Below are positions 17,012 to 25,679 of a stretch of DNA of 64,000 nucleotides, in pieces. The translations under genes were made by a program, and so were the position numbers. The DNA lies in NCBI GenBank assembly GCA_965232015.1, contig OZ246946.1, positions 2,542,001 to 2,606,000 on the forward strand. The letters run 5' to 3'. Source of the DNA: JAJEAO01 sp963667635. Its GTDB lineage: Bacteria > Acidobacteriota > Vicinamibacteria > Marinacidobacterales > Marinacidobacteraceae. Numbering within the stretch: position 1 is the first letter of the stretch; each line of letters opens with the position of its first letter. Below the pieces are notes generated by a model, which saw only the letters and a program-made list of their open reading frames with translations, was not told the origin of the DNA and did not search any database.

Positions 17012-17416
17012 TCAGACGCCGTTCGTGGGCCGCGACTCTGCTTCGGCGAACCGGGTCAGCCACTCCAGGTAGCGCATGGCCTCCTCGGTGGCGTGGCGAA
17101 GGAAGTCCGAGTCACCGCGGACGATCTCCTCGATGAGATCCCTTGCGCTGGTCCGGCCCTTCGCGCCGTGTCGCGAAGCCAGGCCGCGCTCGTCGAGAAT
17201 CCACCGCGCCACATCGTCGGCAGGGGCGGCCTTTCCCTTGGCGTTCAGGAAAGCCAGCGACGCCCCGAGACCGGAGGTCATGATCCGCACCGGAAGACGC
17301 TTCGCTTCGCGGGCGTAGTCCTCGAACTGGCCTCGTTTCCCGGCGCTGGCCCGAACCGCCTCCCACGCGTGCCGGGCGCGGCGCTGCTCCAGACTGCCTC
17401 GTGCCGCCGTCGTCAT
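17012..17416 (-). CDS. cmr5: CRISPR type III-B small subunit Cmr5
   Basis: Small helical subunit that forms the inner filament of the Cmr complex. 134 residues from an ATG overlapping the cmr4 stop (TGATG). Features typical of Cmr5 are RRARHAWEAVRA near the N-terminus, YAREAKRLPVRIMTSGLGASLAFL in the middle (the strongest family signature, residues 37-60) and a C-terminal MRYLEWLTRFAEA helix. It is all-alpha with no catalytic role. Position between cmr4 and cmr6 agrees with the canonical gene order. Confidence 0.93.
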   Translation of the reverse strand: MTTAARGSLEQRRARHAWEAVRASAGKRGQFEDYAREAKRLPVRIMTSGLGASLAFLNAKGKAAPADDVARWILDERGLASRHGAKGRTSARDLIEEIVRGDSDFLRHATEEAMRYLEWLTRFAEAESRPTNGV

Positions 17417-18303
17417 CACCTGACTCCTGCGAAGCGAGTCGAGCAGATGCCCTTCCCGACGGTCTCATCCCCACCGATCTGCAGATCGCGAGGCGCTGTT
17501 CGTCGCAACCATCCCAAGACGTCGTCAGCGGATTTCCCCGAGCTTGCCCTGCGACTCGCGCTCGCCAGCACGAGCGAATAGAAGAGAGTCTCGGGGGGCA
17601 GGAACTCTTCGTAGAACAGCGCGCCGTCCCGAACCGTCTTTCTTTCGTAGTCGAGGCCGACGCGGGCGGACACCTCGGTGGCGTAGCGGACGAAGTGGCC
17701 GAAGTCGTCGTCCGAGAGGATCGCGAGATGCGTACGGAACCGATCAGCGGTCGCCGCATCGTCCGGGTGGAACGCGCGCTCGGCGATCCAGTCGGCAAGA
17801 GCGGATGGGTCACCGCTCCGGGTGAACTCGAACTCTTCGAGGACCAACCTTCCTCTCCCGATCACGAGGGGGCTCCCCGGCTCGCACAGAACTCGATTCG
17901 ACTCGACGGCCGGGATCTCCGGGAAGTCCCTCACACCCGCGATTCGGGCGTCCCGCTTCATCCGCTCGAGCACCGCCGGACAAGTGGTCCAGGCGAACAC
18001 CCCCTTCAGGGAACGGACGGGGAAGGCGAGGATCCGCGCGTCGGTCAGGGCCAGGGCGCCCGCATGATCCGACGCGTTCCTCGTTTCAGGCCCGAAGACG
18101 TCGGACAGATCCGCTGCGTCCGTTGCGGGGGCGCTCCGGCAGGCGGACCGGAGCACTCCCTTGAGCGACGAACCGGGGATCACCGGCCACCGGGTGTGGC
18201 GCTCACGCTGCACCGGTAGATCCACGACTCCGAGCGCCGTCCCGGACCCCGGATGACAGCCGGTGAGGCAGTGGATGAAGAACAGATCGGAAGCGTCACG
18301 CAT
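17416..18303 (-). CDS. cmr4: CRISPR type III-B backbone RAMP Cmr4
   Basis: Repeating backbone subunit that cleaves target RNA at regular intervals. 295 residues from the ATG at 18303, which overlaps the cmr3 stop by 8 bp. The N-terminus FFIHCLTGCHPGSGT leads into GVVDLPVQRERHTRWP; the aspartate at residue 28 is at the position of the catalytic Asp reported for other Cmr4 proteins (near 26). VIPGSSLKGVLRSAC is the RAMP helix start and GGDETVGKGIC the glycine-rich loop near the C-terminus. The cleavage loop therefore appears intact. Confidence 0.95.
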   Translation of the reverse strand: MRDASDLFFIHCLTGCHPGSGTALGVVDLPVQRERHTRWPVIPGSSLKGVLRSACRSAPATDAADLSDVFGPETRNASDHAGALALTDARILAFPVRSLKGVFAWTTCPAVLERMKRDARIAGVRDFPEIPAVESNRVLCEPGSPLVIGRGRLVLEEFEFTRSGDPSALADWIAERAFHPDDAATADRFRTHLAILSDDDFGHFVRYATEVSARVGLDYERKTVRDGALFYEEFLPPETLFYSLVLASASRRASSGKSADDVLGWLRRTAPRDLQIGGDETVGKGICSTRFAGVR

Positions 18304-19423
18304 CGTTCCAGACTCCCTGGAGGAAGGCGCCCCAACCGAGCGCAGTGTCCCGGGCATCGCCAAGCGCGCCCGTCACCGGGGGGCGGAACCCGGCCGGAAA
18401 GAAGAAGACGGAGCCCGCCGCCACCGCGAAGCGGTTGGGCTTCGGCCCGCCCCGGGCGAGTGACCAGCCGGAGACAGGTTCGTGGCCGGGCACCGAAGCG
18501 GCTACGAGTTCCACGTCCGGCGGCCGCCACCCGTCGAAGAGACCGGGCGTCGTCAGGACGGCCAGCGCTGCCCGGCCCTCGGACACCGGCTCGCCGGGTG
18601 GAGCGGCCGAGGTCTCCATGCTCGCCAGTACCCGTCGGCTCTCGCCTCCGAGGGGAACCGACGCGCCAGACTCTGGCATCAGGCGCCTCACGGCCTCGAG
18701 ATGCCGCGGAGCGCTGATCTCGACCGAAAGGGACACTCCCTCCCGCAGCATGAGCATCCGCGCTCCGTAGATCTGCCCCTCCGCGGCCGTCGAGGTCTTC
18801 GGATCGACCGCGATACCGGTCCTGCTCTGGAACCCGTAGAGGTCCCGGGCGCGAACAATGTCGTCGGGCTCCGGGACACCCCCACACAGAAAGCGATGCA
18901 TCCCGCGGTGCGTCACGTATCCGCGCACCGGCTCGAGGCGTTGGCGTCCATGGATCCAGAGCGGACGCATACGGGGAGCGGGTGCCTTCCAGCCCGGCAG
19001 CGCCCGCTCCGCGGGCAGGGGATCCAGACGACCGAAGGGACCGAGCGGCGAGCCCTTCGGTTGTCGGAGGGTGGCTGGAACAGGGAACAGGATGTCTCCG
19101 TCTCGCCAGAACCAGGGGCCCCGAAACCGAAGCCCGCCGATCGCGGCGGCCTCTGGACTGGAACCGGCAACCGCATGAACCGCGGTGGCGAAGCTGTTTC
19201 CCGCCGCGACTTCCCTGCCGACACGTTCCGGCGGGATATCCGCGAGGCGGAGAAATGCGGTCCGGAGAGCGCCGGCGATCGTCTGCGGCTTCGGCAGCCC
19301 CGACTCCGCCCGAGTCCGCGGGCCGAAGGGACGCGCATCGCGGAAGAAGAGAGTGTCCAGCGGATCCAGCCGGAGCAGCCGGCGCACGACCATGCCGCGG
19401 CCCCGTCCGCCGCCACTAGCCAT
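18296..19423 (-). CDS. cmr3: CRISPR type III-B RAMP Cmr3
   Basis: Binds the 5' handle of crRNA beside Cas10 (Cas5-like position). 375 residues from the ATG at 19423, overlapping the cmr2 stop by 8 bp; an alternative ATG at 19393 would start at MVVRRLLRLDPLD. The hallmark N-terminal block is LDPLDTLFFRDARPF. GLPKPQTIAGALRTAFLR follows, then a central segment with YVTHRGMHRFL and GIAVDPKTSTAAEGQIY, and a C-terminal glycine-rich region. All are typical of Cmr3, and no key segment looks missing. Confidence 0.94.
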   Translation of the reverse strand: MASGGGRGRGMVVRRLLRLDPLDTLFFRDARPFGPRTRAESGLPKPQTIAGALRTAFLRLADIPPERVGREVAAGNSFATAVHAVAGSSPEAAAIGGLRFRGPWFWRDGDILFPVPATLRQPKGSPLGPFGRLDPLPAERALPGWKAPAPRMRPLWIHGRQRLEPVRGYVTHRGMHRFLCGGVPEPDDIVRARDLYGFQSRTGIAVDPKTSTAAEGQIYGARMLMLREGVSLSVEISAPRHLEAVRRLMPESGASVPLGGESRRVLASMETSAAPPGEPVSEGRAALAVLTTPGLFDGWRPPDVELVAASVPGHEPVSGWSLARGGPKPNRFAVAAGSVFFFPAGFRPPVTGALGDARDTALGWGAFLQGVWNDA

Positions 19424-22028
19424 CGCGGCCCCGGGCAACGAAGGACGCCCCCTGACAGAGGTAGGTGAAGGTCTCAAGAGCGCTCGGGGCGTGGGCGGCT
19501 TCGGATGGCCGCGGCTCGCGCCATTCATCCCGTAGCTCGCGCCACCAGCCCCCGAGGAGATCCGGCGGGGTCACGCCATCCTCCCGGGCGCATGCGGCCC
19601 AGAGCGGGTCCTGGATCCGGCCCGCCAGCCGACGGACTTCGGACTCGACTGCGGCGGGCGGGAGGTGCGGCCCATCCAGAACCGGGAGCTCCTGCCGCAA
19701 CCGGTAGGCCCACCGATCCGTCGCCCCGTCGGCAAAGAGCGCCGTGAGGTTCGTGAACCACTCCGTCCGAGTCCATTCCATCGTGGCGCCCGCCCGCTCG
19801 CCGGAGCGGCGCATGAAGTGGAGGTGGAGGGCGTCCTTCTCCTTCCGTTGGGCCGTCCCGTAGTGCTTGGCTCGATTCTCGGCTTCGTGCGCGGCCCGGA
19901 GCGCGGCCCGCAGATCGTCCATGTGGTGGACAAAGACGATGCCCGCCGAGATCGTGGCTCGCCCCCCCATCGCGGGCGCTTCTCCATGCTCCCTGTCTGA
20001 CCGGTAGGCGGTTCGAAGTTCCGCCGCACAGGGGACGGCTTCTCGCGCGGGTACCAGAGCCAGCAGGTCGTCTCCGCCCGAATAGATGACGGTGCCGCGA
20101 TGGGAGCGAATGATCCCGGGAGCAATGCGGGCCGCGAACTTGCCGAGTGCAGCGCTGATCGAGGCGTGAAGCGCGGGCCCGACCGGACGCCGCGTTCCCA
20201 GAGCCTTCGCGATGCCCGCGTGGTCGAAACTCTCGTAGTAGCTGCGCAGTTTCGGATCCAGAACTTCTCTCACTCGGGGGGACCGGCCTCCACGGAGCCA
20301 CTCCCCCAGATCATCCCCATCCAGCCGCAGGATCGCGTAGTAGGCGGGGGGTGGCCCGTGCTGCGCCTTCGCCGCCCAGATCTGCTGCCTCACTTCTTCC
20401 GGCGGCCGCTCCTCGTCCGGATCGGCGCAGTGGAGCCACCGTCCGCTCCACACCCGGTGCCGGCCTCGAATTTCGTCCGGTCGAATCCCCGCGCCGCTCA
20501 GCCAAGCGGCCGCCGCCACGGTCGCGGTGTCAGGGAAGCGGAGGGACTCGGGGCGCAGTCCGAGTTCGTCCGCGAGGAACGCTGGAGCCGCGAAGCGCTT
20601 GGCGAGGGCGACGGCAGAAAGGCGCTCTCCGGGGCGAAGGCGGACTCCCTGGAATCGCAGCCGTTCCTCCGCCCTCTTCCAGAAAGCACGGGAGTCCCGA
20701 AAGTCCACGGGCCCCATCTGTTCCCAGGAACCGAACAGGGAGCACTTCGGCGGCGACGCCTCGTGTGGGTCTCGCCTTCCCGGCCCGGACGGGACATGTC
20801 GGACCGCCCGGTTTGTCTCCATGACACGCGCGGAGTACTCGAGCTGCGCTTGCCAGCGTCCGGCGCCGTTCTGAGCGAAGCCGTAGCGATGCGACCTGGG
20901 GATCCCATCCGCGAGACCGCGCACCGCATGAGCATCCGGCCAGACATCGGCAAAGTCCCTGCCGGCCCCGCCGATCAACTCGGCGAGATGTCGGTCGGCA
21001 AGGCGAGGGACGACGGTCGTGCAGACCTCGAGGAGCGCTCCCACCTGGGAATTCCAGAGCCGATCCCAGTCCGCATCCAGACGCCGCAGCGCTCCGTCGC
21101 ACTGCTCTCGAACCGCCCCGGTCAGACGTCCCCAACTGATCCGCAGGCTCTCTTCGCAGCGCTCGGCCAGGACTGCGGCTTCGGACTCCGGGACGACGGC
21201 CACGAACCGGTTGGGCAGACACGGGCTTCGCAGCGCGTCCTCCTCGGGCTCCGGGATCCGGTCGCCCAACCCGCACTCGGCGCGAAGCCAGCGATCCAGC
21301 ACCGGGTTCCGGCGAAGTGCCGGATAGACGAGCGCCGTGGGACCCAGGGTTCCCAGCATCGGGCGCAGCGCTTCGAAGGCAAGCCACGAAAGGATGGCGC
21401 TCCCGGTCCAGAGATCTCGCACCGAGCGGGAGGCCTCGATGAACGACTGCACCGGGCCGAAGGCCAGTGACAGCAGGGCGCCCCGGCCTCCGCCCCGGAG
21501 GCTTGCCGAGAGGCCGGTGGTGATATCGGCATGAGTGAAGAGGGAGTGGTCTGGAGCTCGGGTCTCCGCGGGCAGGCGCGTGATCCACGGGCCTCCGGAC
21601 GCGGCTTCGAGCCGTTCCGGGAGGAGACGCCACAGCGCGAGGAAGCGCTGCTTCGGGGTGTCGAGACCCGCCACGAGGTCGCTGATGACGCGTACGACCC
21701 GCTCTTCGTCCAGTGGCCCAACTCGCAACGTCCCGGGTTCGCCGCTCACCGGATGCCGTACATGGAGCCTCCCGTCCACTGGGGCGACCGCCCGCTCGCC
21801 GCTCGGTCCCGCCGTGGGCATGGGCAGCCGCTCGGCCACCGCGGCGACCCGATCGGCTTCGCCGGCCGCGGCTCTCATGTCCCACGCCGTGACAGGTCGC
21901 CCGAGGGCAACCGTGGCGTACCGTCGGGCTCGGGCGGCGTGACCGCGCACGTCCAGCGCCTTGTCCGGGGGGTCGTGAAGGAACGCGAGGATCAGGCGCG
22001 CCCAGGACTCGTGGGACTCGGCGCTCAC
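19416..22028 (-). CDS. cmr2: CRISPR type III-B large subunit Cas10/Cmr2
   Basis: Signature subunit with a cyclase palm domain. 870 residues from the GTG at 22028, preceded by a strong GGAGG seven bases upstream. The N-terminal block LAFLHDPPDKALDVRGH carries the HD pair (residues 18-19) in the form usual for Cmr2. The palm domain has an intact GGDD at about 651-654 (VIYSGGDDLLALV), so cyclic oligoadenylate synthesis is predicted. A C-terminal helical domain follows. It is first in an eight-gene operon with almost continuous stop/start overlaps and is divergent from the retropepsin-like gene. Confidence 0.96.
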   Translation of the reverse strand: MSAESHESWARLILAFLHDPPDKALDVRGHAARARRYATVALGRPVTAWDMRAAAGEADRVAAVAERLPMPTAGPSGERAVAPVDGRLHVRHPVSGEPGTLRVGPLDEERVVRVISDLVAGLDTPKQRFLALWRLLPERLEAASGGPWITRLPAETRAPDHSLFTHADITTGLSASLRGGGRGALLSLAFGPVQSFIEASRSVRDLWTGSAILSWLAFEALRPMLGTLGPTALVYPALRRNPVLDRWLRAECGLGDRIPEPEEDALRSPCLPNRFVAVVPESEAAVLAERCEESLRISWGRLTGAVREQCDGALRRLDADWDRLWNSQVGALLEVCTTVVPRLADRHLAELIGGAGRDFADVWPDAHAVRGLADGIPRSHRYGFAQNGAGRWQAQLEYSARVMETNRAVRHVPSGPGRRDPHEASPPKCSLFGSWEQMGPVDFRDSRAFWKRAEERLRFQGVRLRPGERLSAVALAKRFAAPAFLADELGLRPESLRFPDTATVAAAAWLSGAGIRPDEIRGRHRVWSGRWLHCADPDEERPPEEVRQQIWAAKAQHGPPPAYYAILRLDGDDLGEWLRGGRSPRVREVLDPKLRSYYESFDHAGIAKALGTRRPVGPALHASISAALGKFAARIAPGIIRSHRGTVIYSGGDDLLALVPAREAVPCAAELRTAYRSDREHGEAPAMGGRATISAGIVFVHHMDDLRAALRAAHEAENRAKHYGTAQRKEKDALHLHFMRRSGERAGATMEWTRTEWFTNLTALFADGATDRWAYRLRQELPVLDGPHLPPAAVESEVRRLAGRIQDPLWAACAREDGVTPPDLLGGWWRELRDEWREPRPSEAAHAPSALETFTYLCQGASFVARGRDG

Positions 22029-22364
22029 GAGCCAACCTCCGAAGAACAGCGTGCGATGCGGGCGTGTGCGGGCGCTCGCTCGCGGCGCGCTGGCCACTGC
22101 CATTGGATGCCGATCAAGACGGACAGGGGTACGCGCATCATGCGCCATATACCGTCACGTCTGCTGTGGGCGCCGGCGTACTGGCGGATGGAGACCCCGG
22201 GGCAGGTCGCACGGCGCAGCGCCCCGGCGGAACGACCGTCACGGTGCATGGCGGGCGTATTGTGCCGACAGCGAGCGGCCACTGGGCGGGCTAGACTGGC
22301 GGTGCATGTGTTCGCGGGCGCAGCGGGGCGCCGGCGGGTGCGTGCGACGGGAGATCGTTTGCTC
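22029..22364. promoter_or_regulatory. Divergent promoter region of the cmr operon and retropepsin gene
   Basis: 336 bp with no convincing gene. It must hold the cmr operon promoter (minus) and probably the retropepsin promoter (plus). A perfect palindrome, GCGCAT-C-ATGCGC, lies at 22133-22145 and directly abuts CATATAC (TATATG on the minus strand), a possible -10 for the cmr operon. No confident -35 was found. A role as operator is a guess from position. Confidence 0.4.
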
Positions 22365-22835
22365 ATGGGCGCCACGCATGTCGAAGTCACGGTTCGGAAC
22401 CCGACCGACCTCACCCGCGTCTGGACGGGTCGCTTTCTCGTGGACACCGGAGCAACCGAATCGGTCGTTCCGACGGCCGCCATGCGGGGGATCGGCGTCG
22501 AGCCCCGGATCGAACGCGAGTACGAGCTCGCCGACGGTCGCCATCAGGTGTTCGGAGTGGCTGGGGCGGAACTCGAGTTCCTCGGGGAGATCGTGGTCGG
22601 GATGGTCGTATTCGGGCCTGACGAGGCGGAGCCGCTGCTGGGCTGCACCGCCCTCGAGTCGGCGGGATTCGAGGTGGACCCGCGCAACCAGACGCTCAAG
22701 AAGCTCCCGGCCGTCGCGCTGAAGACTGCCCGCCATCTCCGTGCGGACAGGTGTCCATCGGCTCGCCGGTCGCGCAGTTCACGCATCCATCGGCCGGGAC
22801 GCAGTATCTCCAAGTCTTCTCCCAGTTCGCGGTGA
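22365..22835 (+). CDS. Retropepsin-like (clan AA) aspartic protease
   Basis: Small retroviral-type aspartic protease domain, active as a homodimer in the superfamily. 156 residues from the ATG at 22365. The catalytic motif is LVDTGATESVVP with Asp 27; the second hallmark is AEPLLGCTALESAGFEVDP, which resembles the hydrophobic-glycine (LLG) signature. Bacterial relatives are usually about 120 residues and end near LKKLPAVALK. Here about 33 more residues follow (TARHLRADRCPS...), of basic, low-complexity character, possibly from loss of the original stop. It is divergent from cmr2. A dead copy lies at 9872 beyond the far end of the CRISPR-Cas locus. The substrate is unknown. Confidence 0.85.
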   Translation: MGATHVEVTVRNPTDLTRVWTGRFLVDTGATESVVPTAAMRGIGVEPRIEREYELADGRHQVFGVAGAELEFLGEIVVGMVVFGPDEAEPLLGCTALESAGFEVDPRNQTLKKLPAVALKTARHLRADRCPSARRSRSSRIHRPGRSISKSSPSSR

Positions 22836-22838
22836 CCG

Positions 22839-23099
22839 TCAGTCCTCGTCGTGGAAGCCTTCGTGGAGGCGGACCTTGGGGAACTGGAAGATGGGCGGAG
22901 CGCCGCGGGCCTCGCGGGGCCAGCCGATGAAGATGAGCCACAGGATCCGGGCGATGGGGAACAGGAAGAGCGCCGGGAACCAGATGAATGCGAGCAGAGG
23001 AGCCACGATCACGATGGTGAACACCGCGAATCCGATGGCTTCGCCGGAGGGTGGCCAGTGGAGGGCTTCGCGCAGAGTGCGGGTCGGTGGGGACGGCAT
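22839..23099 (-). CDS. Small two-TM membrane protein
   Basis: 86 residues. Two hydrophobic stretches (about 21-41 and 44-60: FAVFTIVIVAPLLAFIW and LFLFPIARILWLIFIGW) are separated by a proline, followed by a short polar tail ending HEGFHDED. The frame begins with ATG and its composition is clearly that of a membrane protein, unlike spurious frames nearby. No family is recognised. It converges with the retropepsin gene, ending 3 bp from that gene's stop. Confidence 0.6.
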   Translation of the reverse strand: MPSPPTRTLREALHWPPSGEAIGFAVFTIVIVAPLLAFIWFPALFLFPIARILWLIFIGWPREARGAPPIFQFPKVRLHEGFHDED

Positions 23100-23196
23100 G
23101 TTTCAACTATGGCACGAGGATGGGTCAGGACGGGTCACATGACGCCCCGCCGGGACGGCTACCCGGTTCCGGGCCACCAGCTGACCGGCGCTGCGG

Positions 23197-23220
23197 TGCC
23201 GGACTGGAGTCCGGCGTTCC
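23197..23220 (-). repeat. REP-like hairpin
   Basis: TGCCGGACTGGAGTCCGGCG followed by TTCC: a minus-strand copy with a perfect CCGGACT/AGTCCGG stem, between the two small membrane-protein genes. Confidence 0.8.
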
Positions 23221-23293
23221 GGTATGCGGGACTGGCGTGACGAGTTCAAGGAGCGTCCGCGGGCAAACCTCCGGTCGGGTTAGACTCGTCGCC

Positions 23294-23515
23294 ATGAGTT
23301 CCGAAGTCATCGCTATCGTCGCGGTCGGGGTCGGCCTCGCCGCTGTCATGGTCAGCGCCGCCGCCGTCCTCGCTAGCGGGCAGAGGGGAATTCGCGCCGA
23401 CCTCCACGCTCTCCGGGATCGCGTGATCGCCCTAGGCGAGCGCGTCGCCCGGATCGAAGGATCCCTGCCGTACCTGGCGGACCACGCCGCGAAGACGGCG
23501 GATCCTTCCCGGTAG
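23294..23515 (+). CDS. Small membrane protein with short coiled coil
   Basis: 73 residues from the ATG at 23294. An N-terminal transmembrane helix (residues 4-28, VIAIVAVGVGLAAVMVSAAA...) is followed by a heptad-like cytoplasmic helix (ADLHALRDRVIALGERVARIEG). Small proteins of this layout are frequent in GC-rich environmental bacteria and have no known function. It stands alone between two REP-like hairpins. Confidence 0.6.
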   Translation: MSSEVIAIVAVGVGLAAVMVSAAAVLASGQRGIRADLHALRDRVIALGERVARIEGSLPYLADHAAKTADPSR

Positions 23516-23578
23516 CGCAGGCGCTGTTCCCGGCCTGGACGGTTGGCCGGGTGGGCGCAGAGTCGTCCCTTCCGAGTG

Positions 23579-23602
23579 TGCCGGTCTGGAGACCGGTGCT
23601 CC
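23579..23602 (-). repeat. REP-like hairpin, CCGGTCT variant
   Basis: TGCCGGTCTGGAGACCGGTG followed by CTCC: same frame as the other copies but with the CCGGTCT/AGACCGG stem. It lies 13 bp beyond the stop of the SLC13-type gene. Confidence 0.8.
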
Positions 23603-23615
23603 ATGGGCGTTCCGG

Positions 23616-25430
23616 TCAGGGGATGGGACGGAAGGGGAAGACGAGGGGGCAGAGGATCGTCGCGAGCGTTGCGAGGGCGAGAGTGAGGGGGGCGCCGACG
23701 CGGGGGAAGTCGAGGAACTTGTAGCCGCCGGGGCCATAGACCATGAGGTTCGTCTGGTAGGAGACGGGGGAGAGAAAACTCAGCCCGCAGGCGAAGATCA
23801 GGCCGAAGGCGAAGGGCTCGACGTGGACGCCGAGCTCGTTCGCGGTCGCCGCCGCCACCGGGAACATGAGAGCCGCCACCGCATTCTTGTGGATGAACTG
23901 CGCAAGGATCGTGGCGAGCAGGATGATCGCGAACAGCATCCCCTGGTTGCCCAGCCCGAGACCCTGGCCGGCGTCGAGCATCCCCCCGGCGATCATCCCC
24001 GCCGCTCCGGTCCGTTCGAGTCCGATGCCCATGCCGATCGCGGTGGCGATCGTCACGATGACCGGCCACGAGACCTCCCCCAGTGCCCTCCGCGCCGAGA
24101 GACAGCCGGTGAAGACCATGAGGAGCGCTCCGCCGAGACAGACGACGACCGGTTCCAGCACGCCGGTCGTCAGACCGGCGATGACCAGCCCGAACACGGC
24201 GGCGGCGCGGCGCAGCCGGTCGTGCCGGGGACGCTCGAAGCCCGGCGGGACCGAGACGAGGTAGAAGTGGCTCGAACTGCGGTAGGCGCGGGCGAAACCT
24301 CTCGGCGCCTCGAGCAGCAGCGTGTCCCCGGCGCGGAGGCGGATGTCGCCGACCCGCTCCAGCAGGGCCACCCCGCTGCGCCGGAGGGCGACGACGGCCG
24401 CGTTGAACAGCGGTCCGAAGGTGGTGGCCTCCCGCACGGTGTGTCCGGTGAGCGGGGACCTGGCGGAGATGACCGCCTCGACCAGTTCGCGATTGCCGGG
24501 ATCGGTGACGGCGCCCGGAGCGCTGCGGCCTGACGGCGCCAGCCCGAGGGCGTTTTGCAGGTTCACCACCGCTTCCGCACTCCCCGCGAATCCGAGGCGG
24601 TCCCCGACCCGCAGCGGCGTCTCGGGATCCGGGTGATGGATCATGTGTCCGCCGCGCACGATCCGGTAGAGGTGGAGACCGTCGCGCCGTCCCACTCCCG
24701 ACGAGGCGATCGTTGTTCCCGCGAGGGGGGAGCCTTCGGGGACGCTCATCTCGACGGTGTACTCCTCACCCACGAAGCGATCCTTCGGTAGCGGCACCCG
24801 ATCGGGGATGAGTCGCCGGGAAAGAGCGGTCAGGTAGGCGATGCCGGCCAGCGCCGCCGGCAGGCCGAGCACGGCGGGCCCCCAGAAGCGCAGCCCCTGC
24901 CCCGGTAACGGGAGGCGGGCGTCGTTCAGGTACTCGATGTAGAGGCCCATCACGATGAGATTCGAGGCGCTGCCGATGACGGTGAGCTGACCGCCGAGGA
25001 TCGAGGAGAAGCTGAGCGGGATGAGCAGCCGCGATGGACTGACCCGGATGCGCTCGGCCCATTCGCGAACGAGCGGCAGATACATCGCCACGACCGGCGT
25101 GTTGTTCAGAAACGCCGACAGGACGGCGACCGGCCCCATGAGCCGGAGGTGCGCTGCGGTCAGCGAGTTGGGGTGACCGAGGAGGTAGGGCGCGGCGGCG
25201 ACGGTGGCGCCGGTCACGCGAAGCCCCGCCGCGACAACGAAGAGCGCCGCGATCGAAAGCGGGGCCGGGTGGGCGAAACCCTGCAGGCCGGCTCCCGGCT
25301 CCACGATGCCCGCCAGGATCATGAGCACCAGGCCGGCCAGCATGGCGGCCTCCACCGCGACGAGGTTGGCCGCGAGGACGACGACCACGCCGGCCACGAT
25401 GCCGATGGCGATGAAGGCGTCCAGAGTCAC
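23616..25430 (-). CDS. SLC13/ArsB-NhaD-type permease with two TrkA-C domains
   Basis: 604 residues. Hydrophobic helices in the first ~210 residues include the ion-transporter signature FLNNTPVVAMYLPLV and a second conserved SASNLIVMGLY near the hairpin. Two cytosolic TrkA-C-like domains occupy about 225-370 (VPEGSPLAGTTIASSGVGR..., ARSPLTGHTVREATTFG..., GDTLLLEAP). More helices follow, with a second hairpin region near the end (FIHKNAVAALMFPVA). This layout is typical of the SLC13-like DASS/ArsB-NhaD proteins that carry anions such as sulfate or dicarboxylates, often with sodium. The substrate is not determinable. It begins at the ATG at 25430. Confidence 0.88.
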   Translation of the reverse strand: MTLDAFIAIGIVAGVVVVLAANLVAVEAAMLAGLVLMILAGIVEPGAGLQGFAHPAPLSIAALFVVAAGLRVTGATVAAAPYLLGHPNSLTAAHLRLMGPVAVLSAFLNNTPVVAMYLPLVREWAERIRVSPSRLLIPLSFSSILGGQLTVIGSASNLIVMGLYIEYLNDARLPLPGQGLRFWGPAVLGLPAALAGIAYLTALSRRLIPDRVPLPKDRFVGEEYTVEMSVPEGSPLAGTTIASSGVGRRDGLHLYRIVRGGHMIHHPDPETPLRVGDRLGFAGSAEAVVNLQNALGLAPSGRSAPGAVTDPGNRELVEAVISARSPLTGHTVREATTFGPLFNAAVVALRRSGVALLERVGDIRLRAGDTLLLEAPRGFARAYRSSSHFYLVSVPPGFERPRHDRLRRAAAVFGLVIAGLTTGVLEPVVVCLGGALLMVFTGCLSARRALGEVSWPVIVTIATAIGMGIGLERTGAAGMIAGGMLDAGQGLGLGNQGMLFAIILLATILAQFIHKNAVAALMFPVAAATANELGVHVEPFAFGLIFACGLSFLSPVSYQTNLMVYGPGGYKFLDFPRVGAPLTLALATLATILCPLVFPFRPIP

Positions 25431-25611
25431 GACGGCGAGACTCTACGGCCCCTTGCCGCCGCGCGCGCTACGCCCCGTCAGGTGGTCGGGGGCAGACCAT
25501 CAACCCATGCGCAACCCTCACAGTCATCGGCCCGCCGGCACTGGGCTCGCGCCCGGCGCACCGGGCTCGGCCGGGCCATCGAGCATCGGTTCGAACGTTG
25601 TCGGGATCCAC

Positions 25612-25653
25612 GGAAGCGGCAGATCTGCTGTTGACTACAGATCTGCCGCTTCC
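25612..25653. other. Perfect 16-bp inverted repeat with 10-nt loop
   Basis: Left arm GGAAGCGGCAGATCTG (25612-25627), loop CTGTTGACTA, right arm its exact complement (25638-25653). It lies downstream of the lipoprotein gene, so it may end that transcript, but no T-run follows on either strand. The rest of the gap 25431-25804 holds only degenerate REP-like sequence (25680-25795). Confidence 0.8.
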
Positions 25654-25679
25654 TGGTGGCTCGTTACGGGAGGGCGCTC

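Noticed and set aside
22839..23515. Toxin-antitoxin pair made of the two small membrane proteins
   Set aside because: The genes are on opposite strands, are not overlapping, and neither resembles a known toxin or antitoxin.
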